64,000 nucleotides of DNA, from contig NZ_CP184830.1 of the NCBI RefSeq assembly GCF_049275935.1, positions 6,971,134 to 7,035,133 on the forward strand. The letters run 5' to 3'. Positions 54,328 through 63,100 of the stretch are shown here, piece by piece. A model generated the notes under the pieces. The model saw nothing but the letters and a program-made list of their open reading frames with translations, did no database searches and was not told the DNA's origin. The translations under genes were made by a program, and so were the position numbers. Numbering within the stretch: position 1 is the first letter of the stretch; every line of letters starts with the position of its first letter. Origin of the DNA: Endozoicomonas_A sp049275935. GTDB lineage: Bacteria > Pseudomonadota > Gammaproteobacteria > Pseudomonadales > Endozoicomonadaceae.

Positions 54328-54399
54328 TCTGCAGAAAACATTCCTTACTTCTACACTCTTGAAGCCTTCAATAAATTGCAAAAGGATGATGAACTGTAA
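54328..54399 (+). pseudogene. 24-codon remnant of an array paralog C-terminus, ending DDEL
   Basis: Directly after the transposon's T-run the frame reads SAENIPYFYTLEAFNKLQKDDEL and stop. This aligns with the SHAESIPYSYTLGAFFE end of the intact paralogs. The rest of that copy is missing, so the transposon lies against or within an eroded paralog that once stood between P9 and P10. The end KDDEL keeps the xDEL pattern and aligns with the P7 tail (FYK-stop-QKVDD). Confidence 0.8.
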
Positions 54400-54598
54400 G
54401 TACACGGTGATGATAAGAGAAACACCTCTCAATCAAGCTTTCCACCAGCAACCTCAGCAATTCACCATGAAACAGGTGAACACTTCGGCTTACCGTATCA
54501 ACCATGAGCAATTAACAACCATGGGTGATTTTGAAAGTTGCTTCCTCGTCTGGTGCAACAATCACTTTTCACGATAACAAAAGCAGTGAGATCGCAGA
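54400..54598 (+). promoter_or_regulatory. P10 leader with 17-bp units and a variant RBS
   Basis: Spacer sequence resembling that before P8 (GATAAGAGAAACACC, TCAATCAAGCTTTCC) leads to two 17-bp units (54498-54514, 54515-54531), GTTGCTTCCTCGTCTGG and CTTTTCACGATAAC. The usual GAGGTAGTAGA is replaced by GTGAGATCGCAGA, so the ribosome-binding site of P10 is weaker than elsewhere in the array. Confidence 0.5.
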
Positions 54599-57500
54599 AT
54601 GACAACTATTCACCCCACTGCATTAAGCCTTGCAGTGGCCATTGCAATCAGCTCTTCCATCATCAGTACACAGGCACTGGCCGATCGCAGACTGCAGACA
54701 AAATCTTTTGACATTCTGGACAATGAATCTGTGGAGTTTATCCAGAGTGAGGTCATAGTTCAGCCAACTTTAGGTCATGACCAGCAACCCATACCCAAAT
54801 CTTTTACAACCACCTACCCAGATCAGACTGAAGCCGTAGCAGGCTACGAGGCTCCTTCTGAAGGCTTCACAGACGTTCTTTCCGGCATCGAAGGTGGCGT
54901 TTCCAGTGTTGATCTGTTTGTAACGGACGATAATGACGTTGCTCAGAAATACACCAAAGTCCTCAAGGTCGGTGATGAGGGGATCTTCAAATTCACCCAT
55001 AATCTTGCGGAAAAGAAACTGGTCATTGAAGTTAGAAAAGGAATGACCGATCAGAATTCAATTTCGGCTGTTCGTGCTCAATCAAGTGATATCCAACCAC
55101 TGGAACCGTTTACGAAAGTCGCCGACCCTGAACATCTGGTCGGCGTGCTGAAAGGTGCGAATGAAAGAGCAGGAAGTCTTGGCGAAATTGATAACTATGT
55201 TGCCCTTGCCACTATTGAAGTAGACCAGGTTGAAGTGAAAGGGCGCACCTTTATGCGACTGATCGCTGCAGGCGATGAGCCACCAGAACTGCAACGTCTG
55301 GGTCAATCGCTCTTTGTCAATGATGAGGTGCTTTTAGCAGCAGCCACCTCTGCCTATGCCCAGGTTCATGTTCTGAGAGAAGATTTACAACAGGAAACTC
55401 TGAATAAACTCTTGTCCTGCCAGAAACCCGTTGGCTATGTTATCTACGCTGAGGATAACACGCAGGCTCTCCCTGTGCCTGCAGGCTTTCCAAAACTGGA
55501 AGTGACTGAGACTCCGGGGGAGATTATTGTTTTCCGTGGTCAGAAGCAGAATCCGACGGATATCGCTTTTATGGAAGCTATCTATGACGTCTGGATGGAA
55601 GAGTTCCGCAACAGTCCTCGCCCTCGAGAAACGATACAGATTAAAAAAGACCGGCTCAAAAGCTACCAGTACAACATTAGAAGCAGGCAGATGGCAGTGC
55701 TCGAGGAGTTAGCTGCAGAGCACGAGAAGGGCATTGTCAGTACAACAGGTACGTCTTTTTTATACTTTGGCAACGTGGTGACACTTGCATACTATGAATA
55801 TCTCCAGCAGGCATTGACCTGTGCCAGTTCAGATCGAGCCGATGAATTTAAATTAACAATACCACAGGTCAGATTTGTTTCGTCGTTCATCACGCCGACC
55901 TGGATGCATGTCGAACTTGTCAAACGCTTCAGCTTCAAACCCGTACTTGGAAACCTTCTGAATAACCGGTATTTCATTCAGAATATTCATCAAATAATTA
56001 AATCCGATACCACCGTATTTTCTGACGATTATTTTGACGATCCTTCCAGCGAACAGGAAGGCTTTGCTTCCAAAGTCAAGCGCAAATTTGCCATGCAGCT
56101 GATTGAAATGGAAAACGAGCTGGAAAAGCTGAGGGTAAAAGAGGCCGAACTCAGCGATCAAGACGAATTAACAGAACTAATACATTACTATGAGGATAAG
56201 CTTGAACAGCTTCGTGCCAGAGTAGAAGAGCAGGAAAACCAGATAAAGACACTTCGATGGGAAGACGATCAAATTCAACTGCTAAAAAAACATGTGCGCA
56301 ATGATGCCGCAAAAGCTCACAACGCGCAACTGGCAGAAGAGCTTGGCATTGATGACTGGGATGTCACTCAACCCCCCGAAGAACAGTCCAGACTTATCAG
56401 CAGAAAAATTCATGAAATCCACCAATCAGTTGCCACAAGGCTTACTGCAACAGAAGCTGGAACGCCAAGCCACCGCCCTGAAGTACTTCGGAAACTGACT
56501 GCTGTAGAAAAAGCACTGAACATGGTCGACCTCAATAGCGAGGGGGATGTCTATGATCGCCGGAACGCCATTTCTGAGAAAATTCAGACATACCTCAAGG
56601 AGGCCAAACGGCGGACAGAAGAAGAGGCGCTGGATGTGCTGAAAACTGCAGAAGAAATACTCGAGATCCAAGTCAGTGAAGGTGATAACAACCTGGAACG
56701 ACTTGAAAGGGTTCGTGATAAGCTTCTGGAGGATGATGTCATCGAAAAAATGACGGAGTATCAATTTCAAGCCCTCTGGAGAGAAGATCCCAAACCTGAT
56801 TACGAAAGAAGGAAAGGTAAACTTGAGAAGCTCCAGCTTTGCGTGCGTATTACCTCTTATGTTGAAACGGATGAGCTAGCCACAAGACGACAGATAAGGA
56901 TGCTTGAAGCTGTAGAGAACAGGCTGGGCATCGACAAGAACGAAAACGCTCCTGCTAAAGAAAGAGGCAAGGCTTTGATTGCTAAAATGGCCAACGGCCT
57001 GGAAGTAGAATTAAAGAAAGATGCCAGTATGCGTGAACATATAATTGCTCTGTTAAAAAGCCTTTCAGAATTAAAGATTGACGCAATCAGGCGCTGTAAA
57101 GATGAACCTGTCTCAGGAGATAAAAACAATGCCTGTCAGAATGACCGGATCAGTCTCATTGATAAAACATTCTCAAAAATGATTAGAGACGTTTTCAACG
57201 TCGTTAAGCCTACCATTAATGAACATATCGCAGTCATTGAGAATGAGCTTGACAGGCAAATGGCTCTGCTGGGACCAAAACCCCGATACGTTCTTGATCA
57301 CGAAGTAGCCAGAGCCAGGCGAGCAGTAAAAGAAGCTGAAAATGAGCTGGAAAAAGCAAACTACAATATGGATGTTTTGCTCCAACGTACCCCGGAAGAC
57401 ATTGCTATCAATCAGGCAATGAAACAGTATCAGACCCAGCTGGGTCTGCCTGCAGGTGACGAGCAAACCAACGAAGAGCGGGCAGAGGACATCATATATT

Positions 57501-60193
57501 ACCTGCTGGGATACAGAGTAGACATACGAGATAAAATCATTGAGGAGCTGAAAGCCAAAACCAATCTGCGCGTCTGGATAAAAGGCGACCCCGCTTCGCT
57601 GGAAGAAGCTGATGATTACGTTCTTACTTTTAATGGTTATTCATATACTCCGGGTCGGGAAACAACCGGTGAAATGGAAAGATTGTGGAATGAACTGCCT
57701 TTAACCAGAAAAAAGTACACTCAAGTCACGGAATTCCTGCGTGAGCACGACAGGAAAAGTATCGATTTAGCCAACGCAATGGCTGAAGAAGTTGCTGCAC
57801 GAGAAAATCTGGTTCGCAAAGAACAGCAGATGTTCGACTATGAAAACATCAATAGGAACCCATCAAGCTCCGATAAAATCGATCGGGATCGGCTGAATTC
57901 AGCCCTGACTCATAAATATCAAGCTGCATTGATTGCAAAACAGGACCTGGCGGATCATGACGCGCTTCTTGAAGCCACTGAAGCAGCTGTGGGTCTTAAA
58001 CCAGACGCTTCTGACACTAATGAACAACGGATTAATGCCCTGAGAAACAAACAGGTAGAACTGGGTGGTGACGATGGTACTGGCGGCAAGATCCAGCAAC
58101 TGATTGAGGAACCGTCCCTTTATATGCGTCTGGAAGCTGAACTTGAAGCCAGTAAAGCAGACGTTGTGAGAATGAAAAATGTCCTGAAGGTTGCCGAAGA
58201 AGCCGTCAAGAATGACCGCAGTCCCATCCAGTACACAGAGAGACATGCAAAACTGCTGACCGATATGAACGACTTCATGCAGCAGCACCCTCTCAAAAAA
58301 CAAGCTCTGCAAGCCGCAATTGGCCTGCACGTAGCAACAATGGAGAGCGATAAGGGAATGCCATTTCTTCCGGTTTTCAATTTTGACGATGAATTTGCAT
58401 CCATTCGCGTAAAGGCATTGGCCGGAGACACACTGACATTTAAACAGGCCAGTCGGATTGTGGAAGTTTTTAAGAGCCTGAAGACCAGCTTTCCAAAATA
58501 CCCTGTCCAGCCGCTGTATGATCAGCCCGAGGATGCGCTGGATGAAGTTGATATTCTGGTGCTCAAGGCCATGTCTCAGATGGAAATAGGGTCTCAACAA
58601 TTCAAGAACGAAATTCGCGCCATGGGCAAAACAGACATTCACTTCGTCGAGCATGAACCTGAAGACCTGGAAAGCTTCTCGGAATACTTCGCTGCCCATT
58701 CTGCCAGTGCTAACAAGATCATTACTCTGCTGAGGGAAGGCTTGATCAGCAAGCTTGAACTCGAAAACTACATTAAGGCCGTCAGAGGTGTTGATGGTTA
58801 TCAGACAGTGGCCGAATTTGAACACTTGCTTGGCTACAAACAGGGTGTCGATGTGCCTCGCTTCAAAGTCGTTGTCGGGACACTGTCTGATGAGGGGGCT
58901 GAAGAATTCATGCAGACTGCCTTTAATCCTGTGACCGTGGCGGCCACTGACCCGGCAGGTATAAAAGAGTCTGTTGTCGGCATGAAAGAGTATGCAGCTG
59001 CGGTCATCGCCAACTATGTTCTTGACGATATTGCCTTTGACAATGGCCGCAGGACGGCAGCCTTCCTGAACAATCTTCAGGATACCCTGACACCTTATGC
59101 CAATGTTGCTGGCCTGTCTGAATCAGACCTGATCAAGGCCATCCATAACACATTGATGCTGGCTCATGTCGCAGCAGTTGAGTGGCAGCTCAATGATTAC
59201 TGGGTCAAACCTTCAGCTTTTCTGGTACAGGCTGTCACCTGGTACTACACCAGTTACAAACCCCTGCTGGCGACCCATACCGTCTGGCAGGCTGCCGATC
59301 TGTCCCTGTCGAACATGGCATTCCTCTATCTTCTGGATCTGACCAACAGGGGTGATTACCTGCACCGGATGCTCATACCTTTTCAGCACTGGCTGGAACG
59401 CTATGGTGTTGATCTTGACCGAACCGCACAATATGCCCACCACAAAGGAATTGAAAAAGTTTCTGAACTGGGCGGACTGGCCACGCCATTGGGCAAGGCC
59501 GCTTCTGCAGTGATTCTGTTGAGAACCGGCTCCATGTTGTTTGCCAGACAGTACAACGCCAACCCGCAAATGTATCGCAGCATTTTCCGTCTGGTGCCCG
59601 AAATAGTGCAATCCATGGGTTCCAGGCAAGGGATTCAGGTACCCCTGCTGCACAGGGTAACACCACAAACAGCGAAAACGCTGGCCTCCGCCACAGCCGG
59701 TCTCATGCTGGGCCCAATTTCCACCGTCGGAGCATACGCCCACGGTCTTATAGCAGGATTTACCAGTGCTCAAACCTTCGGATTTGCTCTGGCATCGGGT
59801 CTCACTTTCGACTTCTTTATGAACGACAACAAGATGCTCACTCAATGGCTGGGTGGACCTCTGGGCCGCACTCTTGACAGGATTAATCGCTGGCGAGGCG
59901 CAGGTGAAACGGACGATGAATATGTGATGCGCACCGATACTACTTCGCCTCAACGCTTCGGTGAAACCGATGCAGCCTATACAGACCGTGTTGAAGCAAA
60001 TGACATGATACATGGCTGGACTCGACACGAAAATTACCTGCAATTCCGTGAACGCCGCGATCACACCATGAAACTATTTGAGAATGGCTGGGAGAAATAC
60101 TTCAGGGAAAATGTGCCCAAATGGTCGTTTTCCCACGCAGAAAGTATTCCTTACTCCTACACTCTGGGTGCCTTCTTCGAGGCAGTAAAATGA
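54599..60193 (+). CDS. P10: secreted coiled-coil array paralog (1864 aa), overlaps P11
   Basis: Signal peptide is residues 1-28 (STQALA before DRRLQ). The N-terminal domain reaches about residue 490. The middle holds LGIDDWDVTQP (about 582), KALNMVDLNSEGDVYDRR, RQMALLGPKPRYVLD (about 885), then the P9/P11 module (LGLPAGDEQTNEE, ELPLTRKKYTQVT near 1030, LRNKQVELGGDDG). The C-terminal domain runs from about 1204 (SPIQYTERH) and is complete. The protein ends abruptly at YSYTLGAFFEAVK: EAVK is encoded by the ribosome-binding site of P11 (GAGGCAGTAAAATGA), and the stop TGA overlaps the P11 ATG. A deletion seems to have removed the P10 tail and the whole spacer. The weak RBS variant fits translation below the level of its neighbours, though this is not testable here. 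Confidence 0.92.
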   Translation: MTTIHPTALSLAVAIAISSSIISTQALADRRLQTKSFDILDNESVEFIQSEVIVQPTLGHDQQPIPKSFTTTYPDQTEAVAGYEAPSEGFTDVLSGIEGGVSSVDLFVTDDNDVAQKYTKVLKVGDEGIFKFTHNLAEKKLVIEVRKGMTDQNSISAVRAQSSDIQPLEPFTKVADPEHLVGVLKGANERAGSLGEIDNYVALATIEVDQVEVKGRTFMRLIAAGDEPPELQRLGQSLFVNDEVLLAAATSAYAQVHVLREDLQQETLNKLLSCQKPVGYVIYAEDNTQALPVPAGFPKLEVTETPGEIIVFRGQKQNPTDIAFMEAIYDVWMEEFRNSPRPRETIQIKKDRLKSYQYNIRSRQMAVLEELAAEHEKGIVSTTGTSFLYFGNVVTLAYYEYLQQALTCASSDRADEFKLTIPQVRFVSSFITPTWMHVELVKRFSFKPVLGNLLNNRYFIQNIHQIIKSDTTVFSDDYFDDPSSEQEGFASKVKRKFAMQLIEMENELEKLRVKEAELSDQDELTELIHYYEDKLEQLRARVEEQENQIKTLRWEDDQIQLLKKHVRNDAAKAHNAQLAEELGIDDWDVTQPPEEQSRLISRKIHEIHQSVATRLTATEAGTPSHRPEVLRKLTAVEKALNMVDLNSEGDVYDRRNAISEKIQTYLKEAKRRTEEEALDVLKTAEEILEIQVSEGDNNLERLERVRDKLLEDDVIEKMTEYQFQALWREDPKPDYERRKGKLEKLQLCVRITSYVETDELATRRQIRMLEAVENRLGIDKNENAPAKERGKALIAKMANGLEVELKKDASMREHIIALLKSLSELKIDAIRRCKDEPVSGDKNNACQNDRISLIDKTFSKMIRDVFNVVKPTINEHIAVIENELDRQMALLGPKPRYVLDHEVARARRAVKEAENELEKANYNMDVLLQRTPEDIAINQAMKQYQTQLGLPAGDEQTNEERAEDIIYYLLGYRVDIRDKIIEELKAKTNLRVWIKGDPASLEEADDYVLTFNGYSYTPGRETTGEMERLWNELPLTRKKYTQVTEFLREHDRKSIDLANAMAEEVAARENLVRKEQQMFDYENINRNPSSSDKIDRDRLNSALTHKYQAALIAKQDLADHDALLEATEAAVGLKPDASDTNEQRINALRNKQVELGGDDGTGGKIQQLIEEPSLYMRLEAELEASKADVVRMKNVLKVAEEAVKNDRSPIQYTERHAKLLTDMNDFMQQHPLKKQALQAAIGLHVATMESDKGMPFLPVFNFDDEFASIRVKALAGDTLTFKQASRIVEVFKSLKTSFPKYPVQPLYDQPEDALDEVDILVLKAMSQMEIGSQQFKNEIRAMGKTDIHFVEHEPEDLESFSEYFAAHSASANKIITLLREGLISKLELENYIKAVRGVDGYQTVAEFEHLLGYKQGVDVPRFKVVVGTLSDEGAEEFMQTAFNPVTVAATDPAGIKESVVGMKEYAAAVIANYVLDDIAFDNGRRTAAFLNNLQDTLTPYANVAGLSESDLIKAIHNTLMLAHVAAVEWQLNDYWVKPSAFLVQAVTWYYTSYKPLLATHTVWQAADLSLSNMAFLYLLDLTNRGDYLHRMLIPFQHWLERYGVDLDRTAQYAHHKGIEKVSELGGLATPLGKAASAVILLRTGSMLFARQYNANPQMYRSIFRLVPEIVQSMGSRQGIQVPLLHRVTPQTAKTLASATAGLMLGPISTVGAYAHGLIAGFTSAQTFGFALASGLTFDFFMNDNKMLTQWLGGPLGRTLDRINRWRGAGETDDEYVMRTDTTSPQRFGETDAAYTDRVEANDMIHGWTRHENYLQFRERRDHTMKLFENGWEKYFRENVPKWSFSHAESIPYSYTLGAFFEAVK
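60179..60189 (+). promoter_or_regulatory. P11 RBS located inside P10 coding sequence
   Basis: GAGG (60179-60182) with 7-nt spacing to ATG 60190 matches the family GAGGTAGTAAAATG. It lies within the last codons of P10. With the ATGA stop/start overlap this makes P10 and P11 translationally coupled, unlike any other pair in the array. Confidence 0.7.
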
Positions 60194-63100
60194 CATATCT
60201 CCGCCCTGGTGTATTAAGCCTTGCAGTGGCCGTTGCCGTCAGTGCTTCCATGATAGCTACACCGGCACTGGCCGGTCGCAGGCTGCAGACGAAATCTGTC
60301 CATTTTCTGAGCTATAGACATGCGGAGTTTACCCAGAGTGAAGTCACTGTTATGCCAGCTGTAGGGGATGACCAGCAGTCAATACCCAAATCCATTAACA
60401 CCCTCTACATTGATCAGAATCATGACAGAACGAGCTACAGTATTCACTCTGTAAGCTTTACAGACATTCTTTATAATATCTATGGTGGCGTTTCCACTGT
60501 TGATCAGTTTGAAACAGGCGAGAACGACGTTGCTCAGAAATACACCAAAATTCTGAAGGTGGATAATAAAGGAATCTTCAGGTTCACTCATAACCTTGGA
60601 GAAGAGAAACTGGTCATTGAAGTCAGAGGCAGAATGACCGACGAGGATTCAGTCTGGGCTGTCCGTCGTCGATTAGTTGGCATTAAATTATTAGAACCAT
60701 TAACGAAAATCGCCCACCCCCAACTGCTGCATGCTGTGCTGGGAGCAGCTGATGACAAAGCAGGAGACCTTGGCGCAAGTGATCACTATGTCGAACTTGC
60801 CACCATTGAAGTAGAAAAAGTTGCAGTGAATGGGCGTACCTTCATGCGTCTTATCGCTGCGGGCGATCAGCCTCCTGAGCTGCAACGTCTGGGTCAATCA
60901 CTCTTTGTCAATGATGATGTTCTTCTGGCAGCCGCCGCCTCTGCCTACATCCAGGTTCACGTTCTGAAAATAGGTTTACAACAGAAAGCTCTTAATGAAC
61001 TGTTAGCGCACAACAAACCCGTCGGATATGTTGTCCACGTCGAGGGTGACAAACAGCTTTGTCCTGTGCCCTCGGGTTACCCAAAACTGGAAGTAGCAGA
61101 AGCTCCGGGGGAGGTTATCGTCTTCCATGGTCAGAAGCCGAATCCGCATGATCTCACTTTTGTAGAAAACATCTATAACCTCTGGAAAGAAGCGGAGGCT
61201 GACTACACCATCCCGTCAGCGGCAACAAAAGTTAAAAAAGGTAAGGTCGAAACCTACCTGTACGTGATTCGAAGCAGGCAGATGGCAGTGCTGGAGGAGA
61301 TTGTTGCGCGGCACGGCGCTGAAGAGCCAACGACGCTTACAAACGAAGATAAACGGGCATTGAATACACTTGCATGCTACGAATTTCTCCAGCAGGCATT
61401 GGTCAGTGCTACTCCAACTCTGGCATCTCCAGCTGCTGAATTTGAGCTCACAACAGAACACATCAGAGTCGCTTCGTTAGCCATCACGCCAACCTGGCTG
61501 CAGATGCAATTCGCAAAATACTTCAGCTTCAAATCCGTGCTTGGAGATCTTCTGACGAACCAGGATTTTGTTCAGAGTATTCTGAACCCCGTTGCCGCCG
61601 AATTACGGGCCGATGTGGCTTACCAGGACGATCCGTTTGCGGCCAAAGTCACTGCCGACATGGCCAGACAGCTGATTCAGAGGGAAAAAATCCTGGCACT
61701 TAAACTCAGGCAAAAAATTGAAGTTAAAGCTGAGCATGACCTTGCGCGGTCTCTTTCATTGCAGGAAGGACTGCAAAACCAGTTACAGAAACTTCAGCAG
61801 GAAGTCGCGGAAATTCCGGCACTGAAACAGGAAGTTCGTAATGCCAGAGAAAAAGCCATAAAAATTCGCAACATTGAGCTGGCAGAAGCCCTTGGTATTG
61901 ATCACTGGGATGATGCCCAGTCACCCGAAGAGCAAGCCATACGCATCAGAGAGAGACTTAATGACAAAGACACTGTAAAAACAAATCTGGCCGCTATTGA
62001 AGGCCAACTCGGTATTACTCCCGATAATGAAAACGACCTGGGTGCCCGCTTTCAGTCCATTCAACAGCACCTGTCGGCACTGATACAGCCAATACACAAC
62101 AGAGTTCATATTCTTACAGATTCGAAAGAAGAACTGGAAGACATCAGAACACCAGACCATACCAAAGCCATGCCTGAAGTAGTAGAGAAACTGACGGCTG
62201 TGGAAAAAGCCCTGAAGATGGATGACCTCGATAGAAAAGAAGATGTCTATGACCGTCGTCACGCCATTTCTGAGGAAATTCAGACATACATCACTGATGT
62301 CAGACAGAATGCAGAGGAAGAGGCGCAGCGTATACTGAAAATCATAGAAGAAATCGTCGGGATCAAAGTCAATGAAGATGATGGCAATGCAGAAAGACTT
62401 AACAGGGTTCGTAGCAAACTTGAGAGCGATGATGTCACCGAAAAAATGCTGGCTGATATAGATTACAGGGTCCGGAAAAAAAACATCGCACCGACGTACG
62501 AAACAGGGAAATTAAAACTTGCGAGGCTGCAAGGGCGTCTTAACTTTCTTGTCGAAGACGCTGATGAGTTAATCACAAAACAACAGATAGTGCTGCTTAA
62601 AGTTGTAGAGGAAAAGCTGAACATCGACATTAGCGAAAACTCTGCGGCTGAAGAAAGAGGCCAGCATTTCATTGCTACACTGGCCGATGTCCTGAAAGTA
62701 AAATTTAGAAAAGATGCCAGCCTGGATGAAAAAAAGGATGCTCTAAGTACCAAAATTTGGTTATTAACGGATGAAGTAGACGAACTCTATAACCATGAAA
62801 GTGTCAAAAGAGACAGAAACAATGAAATAGCTCTTCAACTCAACATTGAAAATTATAAAGAAGATGCTCCTCTCAAAGACCAGAACCGTCTGATTACAGC
62901 GACACTCGCGCGGCTGGATGAAGAAGTTTTCAATGCGGGTCAGCCCGATGTTAATGAGCGCGTTGCAGCCATTGAGAATGAGCTTGACAGGCAAATGGCT
63001 CGCCTGGGACCTAAGCCCCGATACGTTCTTGATCGAGAGCTGGCCAGAGCGAAAGTAAGCATAGAAGAAGCTGAAACTGAGCTGGAGGAACTTCATCGCA

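Larger units (their letters stand above)
52988..54328. mobile_element. RAYT-type transposon with poly-A/poly-T-flanked inverted ends
   Basis: At the left, an A13 run (52988-53000) is followed by GACACCCATAAA. At the right, the reverse complement TTTATGGGTGTC occurs twice (54271-54282 and 54304-54315), each followed by CTTA and a T run. A degenerate third copy is at about 54247. Further ACCCAT motifs lie near 53023 and 53046. These look like the recognition ends of the transposase gene inside. No clear target-site duplication was found, so the limits are approximate. Confidence 0.6.
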
